Shown here: one piece after another, positions 35,021 through 48,030 of the stretch
How the letters are laid out: each line of letters opens with the position of its first letter
How positions within the stretch are numbered: position 1 is the stretch's first letter
Source of the DNA: Typhlomys cinereus
Taxonomy: Eukaryota; Chordata; Mammalia; Rodentia; Platacanthomyidae
Direction: 5' to 3'
Length of the DNA: 64,000 nt
Assembly: GCA_023101885.1 (NCBI GenBank)
Contig: JALPQD010000088.1
Location: forward strand, 3,011,501-3,075,500
Notes under the pieces: model-generated
Told to the model about the DNA's origin: nothing
Database searches by the model: none
What the model saw: only the letters and a program-made list of their open reading frames with translations
Made by a program: the position numbers and the translations under genes

Positions 35021-35213
35021 AGAGGAAAAAGAGGGGACGAGATTTGGGACTAAGGGTTGAAAATTTTAAAAAGGGGAGATGGGATTGGACAATAAAGTGT
35101 GAAAGTACATAAATTGTTATATATAATATATGAAAATGCTAATGAATAAAAATAAGCATAAAAATTAAAAAATAAATAAACAAATTATCTTTAAAAAAAA
35201 ACAAGAAACAAAT

Positions 35214-35326
35214 AGTGGTGGCCTGCACTTCTGGTTCTGGAAGGTAGAATCTGAGAAATCCCAGAACAAAAGCAAAAAAGGCGCATAAGTAATCCAGGTT
35301 GTTTCCAAAGTCATCCTTGGCCCTCT

Positions 35327-35376
<50 letters not shown>
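35214..35376 (+). mobile_element. tRNA-headed SINE, body and (CA)n tail only
   Basis: GTGGTGGCCTGCACTTCTGG, CAGAACAAAAGCAAAAAAGG, GTCATCCTTGGCCCTCTGAC, then (CA)n at 35328-35376. Head missing. Confidence 0.85.
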
Positions 35377-35380
<4 letters not shown>

Positions 35381-35479
35381 ATAAAAAAAAATTTTTTTTA
35401 AAAAGAATCTGTACAAAACAAATAGATGAGTGGTACTGTTTAGATGTTAGTCTAGGAAAGAAGAGCACAGAAGGGGGAA

Positions 35480-36200
35480 GGGCAGAAAAAAGGAAAGTGC
35501 CAAGAGAATATCAGCCTTGAATTGTCTGGACCAAGTGCTCAGCCAGGAGGGCACAGGAGACTAAAGCTTCCAGTAGAGATGCACTGTCAGTGCCCAGGAG
35601 ATAGCGGGCACTAGTGGAGAGTTGCACATGTGTCTGGATTACTACCAGACCATAAATTCCTTCGCCACATGTTTTCTATCATATGTATTCCTGCTTTCCC
35701 CATGCCCGAGTTTGCACGCCTTGGGAGGTTGGTGAAGCAGCTGCTCTGGGGACAAGCTGCATTGGAAACAGTGCGTTAGGCCCACTTGGACCGAGCCCCT
35801 CTTCCTGCTCACCTGCACTGACAGCTCAGGAAGCGCGGATGTCTCCTTCCTTCTCCTGTGCATCCGCGTATACGCTCTGACAACATAAAAACACTCTGAG
35901 AAAGTATGACCCCCGAGACTCTACAAAGGTCAATGGGCAAGAGGAGGGGAGAGCTCAGATAGCGCCTTGGATTTGCAGATTTGTGTTTTAGGTTTTTCAC
36001 GTCCCAGGGTCCCTTCCTACTTATCTGCACTGTGGCTCCCCAGTGAGGGCAGATGTAAGGGAAGCAGATGGTGTAAGACAGCTGAGACTGACTAAAGCAA
36101 CGCAAACACTTGGGGTAAAGTTAAAGGTGGAAAAGTGCTCCTCCATTCTTCCTGAAGTCTGTGCTTTGACAGCCACGTGGACAGCTCTGTGACTTAAAAA
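35480..36200. other. Unique intergenic DNA
   Basis: No repeat or gene recognised. Confidence 0.4.
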
Positions 36201-36229
36201 TTCAAGGAGCCCCTAGAAAGAGCTCCTAG

Positions 36230-37070
36230 TGACCAAAGCTGGACCAATCAAAATGACATGATAAACCAAGAAAGCATACTGCAAAGATAAAAATAAATAT
36301 CCATGTGTCTGTGCTAATAGAAGCAGATGATGGAATGCAGAAGTGAATGGAGGAAAATGACCAATGACCTGCAGAAGAATTCTGACTAATGTTATGGGTA
36401 TACTCCATGTTCAAGGATGAGAGGAAAACTTCTCACTCCTTAATGGTGGGTTGGGTATAGTGATGTCCTGTTTAAGAGTTTGATATGGAAAGATGGAAAC
36501 TCTCCGAGCAACCTGGTGAGTACTACCTGAGCCAGGTAAGAATATCAGCATCAGTCAGCAGGGATGGGTCAGGTCTGCAAAAGTCAGACATTCAACAGGG
36601 CAGGAGGAGACGCACTACCTGCATGGTCTCCTTCATACAGCCCCATAGCCTCTGATTAATTCTGAGAAAAGTATCAGACAAACCCAATGAAAGGACCTTC
36701 TTTAACATACTAGAACAGCACTTCTGACAAATGTCACACACACATTTATGCACTTACATACACAAATACACATATTTACATGCACATCTATACACACATT
36801 CACATATTGGTGCATTACCACACAGATAGATACACACATTTACATATACACACATACATAAAGAGAATGAGATTACAGGGAGAGAAAGGAAGATAAAGAG
36901 GAGAGAGAAAAAAAAAGAAAGAGAAAAAAATAAAAAAAGAGGAAATAGAAAAAGTAGAGAGAAAGAGAAACTCACAGCAAAAGAAGATACGATGACTAAA
37001 TATAACATACTATCTTGGATGGGACCTTGGAACAAATAAGTGGCACTAGGTAAAAATCTAAGGAAAAATG
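36230..37070 (+). mobile_element. Old L1 (L1ME/HAL1-like) 3' UTR fragment
   Basis: ATGACCTGCAGAAGAATTCT, ATGGGTATACTCCATGTTCA AGGATGAG and TATCTTGGATGGGACCTTGG AACAAATAAG are phrases of old L1 3' UTRs. A degenerate (CACATA)n (36735-36860) and a purine-rich stretch (36878-36972) are inside. Confidence 0.5.
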
Positions 37071-38420
37071 CGTCAAGAAAACATTTCAGCTTAAGAAAAA
37101 AAGGATGGATAGTCCCTCTCCAGAGGAATACAGAAAGAGAAAAATAGGGAAAATATAAATGTGCTGGGCAGCTCCAACTAGAACCATAGTACTAGAAGTT
37201 AACAGATATGAGATATTTCCTGTTAAGTTGTTGGTCAGAGAGGTCTCAAAGCCCCTAAAGAGTATTGGCATTTGCTATTGCTCTTGTATGTCTTCCAGAA
37301 ACTGACAGTAAGCCTTTGTTACTGAATATGCAACACATGTGGATCACTGGACGTGGACAAAAAACATCAGCTGGAACTGGTCTGAAAGTTCCTCCTTGCT
37401 GATAGCTTATAAAATACCAGAGAGTGTTATGGAAGCTATAGGGGTTGGGGGAGGAAAGCAATCAAAAGTCTCATCAATCTGTGAAATCTGCAAGTTACAA
37501 TGACAATCATCATGGCAAGAGGTGACCATCCATGTAATACTATCTTGGATAGGACCTTGGAACAAATAAGTGGCACTAGGTAATAGGTAATGTAATAGTA
37601 GCATGAATATCAAGAACTGATCAGATTTAAGGTCCACTTGTCAAAAAATGAACACATTCCTGTTAGTATATACTAGAATTAGAACCTATGAGAGAGGAGG
37701 ACATAGGTCCCAAAGGGAAAAGCAGGCTATGAAAGCTCAGCTATGAAGACACTACATCAAACTGCCTTTTAAATGCCTGTCATTTATTATACCCACAGAT
37801 TGGAGGAGCACTCAACCTCGAAGCCTCCTTTTGCAACAAGTGTTTACTACAGAAAAACTCAGTTGGTCAAATTGCAGAAAATAAGTGATTGCAGACTGTT
37901 TGCCCTTAAACAGGACGTTTAAGCCACATCTACCCCATCCCAGGGCTCAGGGAACATTGCAGAAGAGGGGACAGTAAGATTGCAAGAGCTTGACATGGGA
38001 CAATGGTGGCCAGATATTATCTCCTGGGCATGACAGGACCATGATATCTATGATTTCATGGCAGATACACATACCTTCACAAGAACTACATGGGAACTAT
38101 GCTATCATCATCTTACCAGGAAAGGGGAAAGATCTCAAGAAATTCCACTCCCTGAGAGATTGATGACAACTGATGCTGATAGGGAAGAAAAGGAAGATGC
38201 TTTCCTCAGTGGTAAACCCACTGATCTATGATACTTGCTGGAGCATGAATCACGTCAGGCATATGACAACAAAGACAAACTAGATGAAGCACAGTGGGCC
38301 GCACAAGTGAAAAGACTTGAAAATAGGACAAGGTCTGATAGGGGAGATATAGGGTTATAAGGGGAAAAGGAAGGAGAATGGGAATGAGGGTTAAGAAAAA
38401 AGAAAAAAATAGAATTTAAG
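37071..38420 (+). mobile_element. Further old L1 3'-end sequence
   Basis: TGACAATCATCATGGCAAGA GGTGACCATCC and a second TATCTTGGATAGGACCTTGG block at 37541-37560 indicate a second overlapping piece of the same 3' UTR class. The part after about 37640 is assigned only weakly. Confidence 0.4.
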
Positions 38421-39612
38421 TAAACATAAAGTCTAAACAAAGTTTAGACTTTAATTAATAATTTGCTGATTTGGGAGTATTTATCATGACTAATTCACCA
38501 TTCTAAGTAGGATATTAGTAACAGAGAAATAAGAGATGGAAACTCTGTAATATTGTCATAATTTTCTATGAATCTAAAATAAGAGTATCCAATATAAAAT
38601 TTAAGAAGCAAAGATGAATTGCAAAATGGAAAAAATAGAATCAATTTATAGCTGCCACTATAGGATGTGAGGGTTAAACAAGTCTTGGCTCTCCTTTTGT
38701 GTGAGTCTATTGAGCTCATAGTAAGCTTTGGTTGACATAATTCAGAAAATGGTTTTGTGTCCCGACATAAGTACGTGACCCCCACCAGTGCCCTGCAGGT
38801 CCTGGATGATCACACAGCTACGTCATTTCTGACTTGGTTCTCCTAGGTCAGTAAGCCTAAGTATGTCACTGTGATCATTTTCAGATAAATACCGACTGAA
38901 CTTGAAACCAGTTGCACTACCTAGTCTATTTTCAGGGTCCACAAAAGCATGGGAGATTGCTTTTGACCTTAGCTCCAGACTGATGTCTCCTTTGTTGTTC
39001 TGTTTCTTCACCCATAAAATGAAGATAATGATAGTCCCTGGGGTGATGTGAGTTAATGTTACATGACAGACGTACATGAAAGCTTTCTGTGACCTAGAAA
39101 GGGCTTTGAGGTCTTATTTCGCAATGTCTTGGGGGAGACAAAGACTTCTTGCATTTTCTCCTTTTAAGCAGCCCCATGGCCTCTTCAGTCACTTTACGTC
39201 AACTGTCAAGTATCATTGATGTGTTGGGCATGTTTGAAGTGCCTCAGTCAGATACCAGCCTCTCAGGAAATGGGAGAATATGGAGAAATGTGGGGTTTCC
39301 AGAATTCCCATAGGAAGAACTATAAGTGTTTAGATAGGCAGGCCACCTGTGTTCGGGGGTGGGTGGGTAATAAACATATGAGAGGCACACATTGGTTATG
39401 GCACAATTAGCTGCCGGGACATTGAAAACTCAACCCAAAATGACTTGAAAATGTCAGAAGCTGTTGACTTCTCAGAGGGTCGCTATGTAGGTAGGTTCTG
39501 AGTTCAATAAATTACTGTCTAAATTATAGCATCAATGACCTAACTCAAAAAGTGTTTTATTCCTGCACCAAACAGCCTTATCCTAAAACTAACTCTGTCT
39601 GAGACAGGCTAC
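38421..39612. other. Unique intergenic DNA
   Basis: No repeat or exon recognised. Confidence 0.4.
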
Positions 39613-39933
39613 AGCACACCCATCCGAGAGGCCAGTGGATGACGGCTGAAGGATTCCTGGAAAGTCTCTAGTCAAGTTAAAGACTTGGAGGAGCATTTTC
39701 TAGCACAGCCTCAGAGATTCTTTCCTCCTCTGTCTTCTGTGTTTCCTTTTATCTGGTCCACTACTGGGAGGTTCCAATGAGATCTAGGGAGGTTCAGATC
39801 AGATCTTAGCTGATCATTGTATTATCCAGATAATCTGTTCAGGTGGTCTCAGCTGACCTTGCCAGGTGTGGTCTCAGCTGATCTTAGTTAATGCCAGGTG
39901 TGTCAAATTGACACCCAGAATAACTATCACACC
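39613..39933 (-). mobile_element. ERVL-type LTR (minus), truncated
   Basis: Shares AGGCCAGTGGATGACGGCTG, TTATCCAGATAATCTGTTCA, TAGTTAATGCCAGGTGTGTC and AATAACTATCACACC with the LTR at 26152-26626. Confidence 0.7.
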
Positions 39934-40014
39934 AAGAAATGAAATTGTTGCCAACAGCCAGAAGAGGTCTTATCTTCCTTGTTCACAATGCTATAGCAGG
40001 AAAGGCACTGTCTT

Positions 40015-40380
40015 TCTCTTGTGTTACTGAGAGAAAACACTCCGGCAAGAGCAACTTAAGGGAGAAAGAGTTTATTTCAACTCAAGGTTATGGTCCATCA
40101 GAGCAACATGAGCTTGAGGCAGGCGGTCACATGACACTCACAGCAAAGCAGAGAACAGCAAATGAGCAGATGAATTCACACTAGCACTCAGCCCTTTTCC
40201 TCCTTTTTATTATAGTTCAGCGCCACCAAAGATGGGCAGGTCTTTTTGTCTCAATTAATTGCCAAGATATTCACCCACTTGGGTGCCTAAAAGCTCTTCT
40301 CACAGGCGATTCTAGATCCCACCAAGATGAAGACGAGATTATCTCAGACACCTACAAGACTCAAGCCCCTGATCTTAACC
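40015..40380 (-). mobile_element. MT/ORR1-like MaLR LTR (minus)
   Basis: TTACTGAGAGAAAACACTCC, GAGAAAGAGTTTATTTCAAC, TCCTTTTTATTATAGTTCAG, CTCACAGGCGATTCTAGATC. A typical muroid MaLR layout in reverse. Confidence 0.65.
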
Positions 40381-40895
40381 ACCCTGTCTCAGCCAGCTGC
40401 TCCTTAGCACCTGTCTCCTATTTGCCTCTAAATCTGGATCACTTCCTGTTTGAAATATTTATTAATTACTTCTGTTATTATTTTTATCTTTTCCTCTTTA
40501 TAATCAACTCCTTCAGTGGAATATAAAGCCCCACTGGATCTGCATTTCATCACCTATTGGTCCTTAAAACATGTGGTAAGGAGGAGTTGACAGTAGAGGC
40601 TCTTCTCTGTTCTCCCTTGTGTGCGCATGCTACCTCCTGCCTGACTAGGAGTACTGCCCATCAGGACTTTGTTTCTGGAGTAAGAAAATCTTAGTTGCTC
40701 CTTAGAGCAAGTCTAATCACAAGCTGCCACAAGTTGGTATCTGCGTATTAAAAAAAAAGGACAAGCTAGCAAGTCTAGATACGGCTGGGAAGAGGAGGTT
40801 TGGGGAGGGACTGTTTTTGAAGGTCAGGGAGAGAGCAAGGTTGGTAGTTAGGCAGGTGAAAGACAAAACTGTTTAGGTCTGAGAGTGAATGGGAG
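40381..40895. other. Unique intergenic DNA
   Basis: Nothing recognised. Confidence 0.4.
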
Positions 40896-41290
40896 GCAGG
40901 TGTGGTGGCTTGAATGTGGATTGGCCCCCACAGGCTATCTGTGTTTATTTGAACATGTGATCCTCCCCTCCCCATTTGAGAAGTTCATGGAACCATTCCC
41001 AGGAGGAAGAACATCACTGGGGACGGCGCGTGGGGGGTGGGAGCAGGAGCGGGCGGTGGCGTTGGACTTGAGGTTTGAAATCTTGGGCTTGCTTCCCCCA
41101 AACCCTCTCTCAGCACCTCCTGACTTGGATGCGATGTGAGAGCCAGCCTTCTGCTTCTATTTGCCACACAGCTACTGTCAGGATGGCCTCTATCCTGTCT
41201 GGAACGCTAAGGTAAAACAATGAATCCTGTTTCCCTTCAGTTGCTTGGGCCAGAGTGTTTCCGTACAGCCACAGAATAGTAACTGGCACA
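40896..41290 (+). mobile_element. URR1-like nonautonomous hAT-Charlie element
   Basis: CAGGTGTGGTGGCTTGAATG TGGATTGGCCCCCACAGGCT, GACTTGAGGTTTGAAATC, GGATGCGATGTGAGAGCCAG, and an end TACAGCCACAGAATAGTAACTG. The order matches rodent URR1 DNA transposons. Confidence 0.65.
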
Positions 41291-41639
41291 GTGGGCACAG
41301 CAGAACTTCTGAGCTCAGTAACCACGTGCTGCTGCCGCTCCAAGGGCACGGTGAAATATTAGAAATAGCTCTTCATATTGAAGGAGCATTTTATAACTTG
41401 CAGATCATCCTCTCAGACAATGGCTCGTGTCGTCATCACAGAGGGTTTGTATATTATTCCTAGTCTCTAAGGTGACATAAACTAAGTCTCAGAGAAACTC
41501 TCTAAGAACCACTCAGTAGAAAGAGAGAAAGCTAGCTAGAGATATTCTCCTTAGACTCTAGAGTTTGTTCTGACTTGGTGCAAGACTTGGGCAAACGGAC
41601 TAACGTCTTGAAATGGCGATACATTTAAAATTCCCTTTG
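41291..41639. other. Unique intergenic DNA
   Basis: Nothing recognised. Confidence 0.4.
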
Positions 41640-41840
41640 AGGGGCTAGGGAGATGGCTCAGGGTTAAGCATTTGCCTTAGAAGTCAAAGACCTTGAATTT
41701 GGACCTCAGATCCCATGTTAAAAAAAATACTGGGCAGAAATGGTGTGACCTGTAATTCTGGTCCTGGAAGGCAGAACTTGGGAAACCCCAGAACAAAGCA
41801 ATAAGAAAGCAATCCAGGCACATACACTCAAGGGTCCTCT

Positions 41841-41881
<41 letters not shown>

Positions 41882-41885
41882 CTAC
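41640..41885 (+). mobile_element. tRNA-headed SINE with (CA)n
   Basis: GGGGCTAGGGAGATGGCTCA GGGTTAAGC, GGTCCTGGAAGGCAGAACTT, GAACAAAGCAATAAGAAAGC; (CA)n at 41843-41879. Confidence 0.92.
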
Positions 41886-41889
41886 ACAT

Positions 41890-43309
41890 GCAAAACATAA
41901 AGGCTAAAAACCCCCTTGGGGCTATGTTTTCTGTTTAGAGTTGAGTTGCTATGATCTTTTGTATACATATGACATTTTCCATAAGGAAATTTTTAAAAGT
42001 TTCAAAAGGCTAAAATGGAGTTAGTTGTCTGGTCAACTCCTGGCAGAACAAATCCAGGCGAGGTCAGAACCATGGAAGTCAGGTACTGACAGGTTTGAGA
42101 TTTTAAAAAAGCAAAAGAAAGAACACTTGAGAGCAAGGAATAAAGAAAGTCATATGCACGCTCAAGGCAGCTCAGAGGAGGGAAAAAAAAGAAGGCACAA
42201 AGGAATGACTTGTTCCCTCTGGCTTTTATATTCTCTTGCCAGTTCCTTTAATTATGCTTCTATTCTCTTTGCCCAAATTTAATTTTCCCCCAGACTTAAA
42301 TAAAGAACAGATGACGTCGCATAGAAGACTTGGTAAAATAGCTTTTCATAAGTTATTGTGTCCAGGCACGGGTCCTGGCTTGCTTTCCAATTCATTGTGT
42401 GATCTTGAGTTATTAACCTCTGAGGAGGTTCTGCCTTTTAACTGTACTGTAGGATTAGAACATTTACCAGTCAATGGGCTCCTGGGAAGACTGAAAAGAA
42501 GCCATATGGGCGGCCCTGCAGGTGCTCAGAAAGCTTCCAAAGAGAGATACCTTAGGCTGGAAGACACTGTTAGTACAGCCTCACACTCTTCTGGGTTCGT
42601 GGCTTATTACGTCCAGGGTCCTCGACTCCGGATCTTAGCAACCTTTGTTGCTGGGAAGGGACCTCCAATCCTCTCAATTTTGAGTTCTTTCTGGCTCCAG
42701 ACAGCCAACCTGGTGCTCATCCTGAAGGGAAGTGTGACACTTCAGAGAATGCAAGCATAGTCTCATTTTTAGAAAGAACATTCTGGCAGACAGGTAGTGA
42801 ACAGATGAGAGGTGTGAGACTGAAGCAGTGGGTGGGTAGCAGAGAGACCTGGGGGAGCTGGCAAGACGACCCAGGTGAGGATGGAGCAGGACTGAGCCAT
42901 ACAGGTGGAGAGAACGAAAGCCTAGAGAGACACTGGAGCAAGCACTTGGAGCCATGGAGTGGGGAGAACAGATGTGGGGGTGGGAGGAGTCTGGAGATAA
43001 TTGTGCAGATATGCAGACTGGCTGGCATGGTAGATCCAGCAGGAGCATCAGGCTTGGGATGAAAGATGACTTGAATTTGAAAACATTGACTTTGAGGGGG
43101 ACCATGGAGGGACTCCTACACGGAAGTAGCTAGTAAATAAACCGATGGAAGTATTTGGAAATCAGGAGCTGGCTCAGGGATGGAGATTCTCGCCACAGAT
43201 CACAAAGGGAGAGTGGGGAGGGAGGGGAGACACCGATATTCAAGAACAGGAATGCAGGAAGAAGCAGGTGAGAAGAAGGTCGAGGAGCAGAGCCTAGGAA
43301 TGCACAGGA
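41890..43309. other. Unique intergenic DNA
   Basis: A 174-codon open reading at 42236-42760 (+) shows no domain, signal or splice context and is not claimed as a gene. Confidence 0.4.
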
Positions 43310-43440
43310 GATGGGACTGCGACGCCACTTAAGCGTGCTTGCTGTACAAGCATGAGGACCCAAGTTCGAGTCCCCGGCACCCACATAAGAAGCCAGGGGT
43401 GGAGACGTGTACCTGTAACCCCGGTGCTGACCTCACCACC
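43310..43440 (+). mobile_element. B4-like composite SINE, partial
   Basis: Box B-like CAAGTTCGAGTCCCCGGCAC, CACATAAGAAGCCAGGGGTG, GTACCTGTAACCCCGGTGCT. Confidence 0.65.
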
Positions 43441-44997
43441 ATGTTCACCACGTCATGCCCAGGTGTCTGGGGCCAGTCTCTCTCCAGCTGAGGCCTTTAT
43501 ACTTGCTGTGGCTTGACCTGGAGACTTTTCCCAGAAGTCTCCTGGACAGCCAGAGCCTTTTGTTCTGAGAATCCCTTTTCCACGATGCCTTTCCTGAGCT
43601 GCGGGACGCACGCACACCCCTCCACCCCTCCCAGCATCCCTGTGCCTCTTTCCTGCTTGCTTCGGCTCTCTAGGATTTACCAGAAATGTACGTTTTCCTC
43701 GTGGGTCAATACAGTCTTTCTCCTCCCATTGGAATGCCTGTCCCACGAGACTGCAATGTGTCTGTTTTGATTTCTGCATTCACCTGGATACCTGGGAAAG
43801 CACGTGACACACGAGGACGTTCTCTTAGCTGAATGAATCAGATGCCTGGATGAAGTCTCTAAAACCACCTTCAGGTCTTGGCTATGCATGCCAATAACCG
43901 TGAAAAGTTCCTAAGATGGGTGATCTATGTAACCTATTCATAATATACTTTACCATCATTTGATTTTTAAGAGCTAAAAAAATGCACAAATATGTCTGAA
44001 GAGTTCTTTTGAGTTGTTTATGCATGTAAACATCTCCCAGGGGGGCTATCACCATAATTTTAAAAGGCTGGCGATATGCAAAGGGAATCCTTTAATATTT
44101 TGTCGAATTCCAATAATACCCCAGAATGTATAACCTTGTAATGTTTTTGCAATTTATTTTTTTTTAATCCTTATGACCCAACTAGGGTGGTGGTATATTT
44201 ACCCCTGTAACAAACAGGAACTGAGACTGGATGTAACTTGCCTAAGCTTACCCGGCCTTTTGTCCCAGGCTGTCTGATTCCGTGCTGACTCGGCACATCA
44301 CTCGGCAACGGGCTTTACAAAACACCGGTGTGATCTTAGGTGAACCGGAATCAGATGCTGAAATGTATTTCTGGCCTTTTCATGGGCTGGTACCAACTGG
44401 GTACATTCAAAGAGGAACAGACCAGTAGAGAGGCCCTGTGGCCAATCCTAAGAGAGCTCATCACTCTGAATGACTGAACTGCAGGGTAGGTCGGAACCAG
44501 CATGGGCTTGTAGCAGAGCAAGGAAGTGTTCCCCGGTGCCAAGGAGGCCTCTCATGGATCTGGCTTCACACCCCATGCAAGCAGCTAGAATGTACGGTGG
44601 CAGTTTGTGGAAAAATCCCACCCCCGATGCATGGCAGGCATGTAGGTGGGCATGGTACAGAATGTAAGAACATAGTGCCACTGTCTATTTAGAACAGCAA
44701 AAGCAGCAGAAAGATAAGGACACAGTAATACTAACCTTGTTGGGCTAATACCATTCCCAGGTCCACTTGGGAACCTTAATTTTACTTCTCAAGGAAAGGG
44801 GGTGAACCTGCTTCTCTGGGGACAGCTTCATTTGGAGATTTTACTCTCCCATTACTCCATGGAATTGGCCGGCCGGAAGCGGAGCCGGCACCCCTGAAGA
44901 CACTGCGTGAAAGGATAGAGCTAGAACGCTCTGGTTTCTAATAGGTCTTCCTGAGTGGGAACCCATTCACCAAACTTTGACCCAAGAATTGGATTAG
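43441..44997. other. Unique intergenic DNA
   Basis: Repeat-free. 43900-44170 is AT-rich. No exon recognised. Confidence 0.4.
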
Positions 44998-45265
44998 TGG
45001 GCTGGAGAGATGATGGCTCAGGGTTTAAGACTCTGTCTGGCATGCAGAAGTTCCTGAGTTCAGATCCCAGGTCCCACCTAAAAATGCCAGGTGCAAAGGA
45101 TGGCCTGCACTTCTGGCCCTGGTGGGTGGAGCCTGGGAAATCCCGAGCAAACCAAGAAGGAGGTAGAAGCAATCCAGGATGATTCCCGAAGTCTCTTGGA
45201 CCTCCACAGGGACACAAAGTGCTGTCTGATACACATATACACACAAATAAAAAACAATTTTTTTA
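44998..45265 (+). mobile_element. tRNA-headed SINE, about 280-bp family
   Basis: TGGGCTGGAGAGATGATGGC, GATGGCCTGCACTTCTGGCC, GTGGGTGGAGCCTGGGAAAT, GGATGATTCCCGAAGTCTC. Confidence 0.92.
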
Positions 45266-45609
45266 AGAGAATTGGATTGGTGAGAATGAAAATTCACTCT
45301 CTTGGTTTCCTGGGTTCACAGGGCTCTGTCACTGGCCCGGGGCAAAGCAACTCACCCCACTGGGGTTTGATTCTTCATGTGTGAAAGGAAGATAGGAAAC
45401 TAAAGAACAACGCTGTCTGGTAATGATTACACAAGATGGTCTGTGTAAGCCAGCACAGTAGCTGACAGATAAAAAACAGGCAGTTGTTTTTAAAAACTTT
45501 TAAAGTCATATCATAAATACAGACAGAGCTTTGGACCCCTTGCAGCGTGGCTTATAATACAAAACAGGAGGAGAAAAATACAATCCAACAGTTTCTAAGT
45601 GAATGGTTA

Positions 45610-45755
45610 AGCACAATATCCGTGTCTGAAAAATGGTAAGAGCCGCAGACAATTCTGGCTGTGTTGCCTAGTATGCAAGACAGCTTGGTTTCAATTTCCA
45701 ACTCAATCTCCTCTTCTCTCTCCCTTTCTCTCTCTCCCTCTGTGTCTCTCTGTCT

Positions 45756-45797
<42 letters not shown>
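45610..45797 (+). mobile_element. ID-like SINE with (TC)n-(CA)n
   Basis: GTGTTGCCTAGTATGCAAGA CAGCTTGGTTTCAATTTCC, then TC-rich sequence and (CA)n at 45758-45797. Confidence 0.55.
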
Positions 45798-45799
<2 letters not shown>

Positions 45800-46237
45800 T
45801 GGGGGAGAGAGAGAAAGAGAATGAATTCTGGCTAAGAAAACGCTATCTTTTTAAATGTTTCAGGAAGCAGGGAAAGGCAGTGACAAATAAGACTTTATAT
45901 AGGGCTACTTATAGGTTTAAGTTTTTCAAGGAATTCCATAGTGCCACAATTTTAGGGCAAAATGCATGACATCAAAAATTAAAGCTATTCTTCCCTTAGC
46001 ACAGTCTGTATGAAGGCTGGGGGCTGCAGAACCGAGCAGGAGTCCTGCTTACTCTGTTATGCTCGGAAAAGAAGATCCAGAGGAAAACAGAATCCGCAAA
46101 TATAACTTTCTGTTGGTTTTAGCAAAGCTTCAATGAACAAGCTTGGCCTTTCTTTAGGGCACAATGCGTAACATTGATACCTCGGTTTCTCATGAGGTGT
46201 CTTGTGATTGCTACAGGCATTCCAACCAGTCTGAGGA
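45798..46237. other. Unique intergenic DNA
   Basis: Nothing recognised. Confidence 0.4.
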
Positions 46238-46350
46238 AACTTACTCAGGGCTGGTGAGAGGCCTTTGCAGGTGAAGGAGCTTGCTGCCAAGCCGAAAGAT
46301 CTGAGTTCAATCTGATTGTGGCCCCACACATGAAAACATACAACCAGTTC
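46238..46350 (+). mobile_element. tRNA-derived SINE (divergent)
   Basis: CTCAGGGCTGGTGAGAGGCC, GCTTGCTGCCAAGCCGAAAG ATCTGAGTTCAATCTGATTG. Confidence 0.55.
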
Positions 46351-47609
46351 GGTGCTGGAAATGAAAATCTGTCTTCTAATCTCTCTCCTTTGCATGCGAC
46401 GTCACCTAGGCACACCATCTCCAGCCTGCAATTCTCATTTACCAACCAGTCATCCTGACCATGAGCCCAGGGCTATGCTAGAAGCTGGAAATCCAAGTGA
46501 AAGAGAAGCACAACTGTTTGGAGAGTTCCAGAGAAGGGGACATGGGTATTAGGGAGTCCAAGAGGAGGACTCAGAGCCATGCCAGCCACCTGGATCCACA
46601 GCACGGGAAGAAAGGCTGGCCTCTGATGGAGGTTTGGAGTAAGCGCTTGCCAGGCAAGAGAAGGGTCCGGGTAAGGAGCTAGCCACAGCAAGTACAAAAG
46701 CAGTTACAACAAGAAGGCACAGGCTTTGGGTGGGGAGGTTGTGAAAGTGGCCAGTGGGGTTGGGGTCACGGGGGTTCATCAGGATGGGGAGCTCACGGGT
46801 GGTCCCCTGAGAATTCAGGCAGAGGGAGGCATCTGGCAGGAGCCGCTTGGGCTGACAGCAGCAGTGTCGAAGCGGCCGAGGCATATGCTCAGGTTTATTT
46901 TAGGAAGCCAATGCTGTGTCTGTGAGGATGAGCTTGTTTAGAGGCTCCGCAGGGGCAGAGGTACAAACGAGCGGATGGCTGCTGCAGACCGAGACCAAAG
47001 AGGGCTTCCGAGGGCCAGGCAGAGCCCATGACCCTGGAGACAGAGCTGAGATCCAGATACGGGTGACAGATACAGGTACAGATAAGAAAAAAATAATCAA
47101 GGGGGGAGGTAGACCGATGGTTGAGGCCCTACTATGAGTCAAGAGGAGAAACCAGCGTGATAGTGAAGAGGAAGGACAACTAGTGGCTTAGCCTGGTTGG
47201 GGACATGGTGTGGGGAGTGGGGGGGAAGCATTTGTAGAGTGGGTTAGAGAGGTCTGTTCTAATTTTAGGTTGGAGCCATTGTTTTGACCAGAGGTAACAC
47301 AATTGTGGGTGGGGCTCCAGCAAGAGATGATGTCAACGTGGGATTAGAGGATGGAATTCTTGGGAGGAGACCTCAAGATGTGATGGAAGGGAAGGACGTA
47401 GGGCTTTACCGAGGCTGTCCGCTGTGTGAACAATGTTTTCTTCTTCATGTTCCTGCCCAAGGAATTTTCCATTCAGGTTCTTTGATGTTTGTTTTCTGTG
47501 GACCCTAGTGATGCAGTGGGAAGCTTTGGAACTGTGAAGACCTGGGTTCTTTCCCTGATTTAGGATGAAGCAGTCATGTGTCTCCCTTATTTCCTGAACT
47601 ATAGAATGA
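46351..47609. other. Unique intergenic DNA
   Basis: No repeat or gene recognised. Confidence 0.4.
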
Positions 47610-47695
47610 ATGTGCTAGAGATAAAAAAAGAAATATTAGTCTAACATGTCTGAGACCTTGGGTTCAAGTCCTGGAATCAGGAAAAAAAAAATCAG
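47610..47695 (+). mobile_element. ID-like SINE (old)
   Basis: TAGTCTAACATGTCTGAGAC CTTGGGTTCAAGTCCTGGAA then an A-run at 47683. Confidence 0.5.
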
Positions 47696-47914
47696 GAGAG
47701 AATTAAGATTTGACATTTGCATTACAGCTAGGGCTATGATGTGATTGATGTGCATCTAATCTAATTGTTGATCATGTGAAAAGTTTTAACCCGAGTCCTG
47801 CAATATATCATAACATAAACATAAGCTAAACAAAAGATGCTCTGGGTAAAGACATCATCTAGAAATTTATAGTCTTCTACCTTCATTTTCATTATATAAA
47901 CATTTACATCTGTA

Positions 47915-48030
47915 TTGAGACAAGATCTCTTGCTATGTAGCTAGAGCTGTCTCAGATGCTCTCTAGAGCTCAGACTACTCTTGAACTCACGGCAAGCCTT
48001 CTGACTCAACGTCCCAATTCCAGGACTTTT
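47915..48030 (-). mobile_element. B1-like SINE
   Basis: GAGACAAGATCTCTTGCTAT GTAGCTAGAGCTG, CTACTCTTGAACTCACGGCA. Confidence 0.7.

Noticed and set aside
42236..42760. 174-codon open reading on the plus strand
   Set aside because: No recognisable domain, no splice flanks, ordinary unique intergenic sequence. Likely chance.
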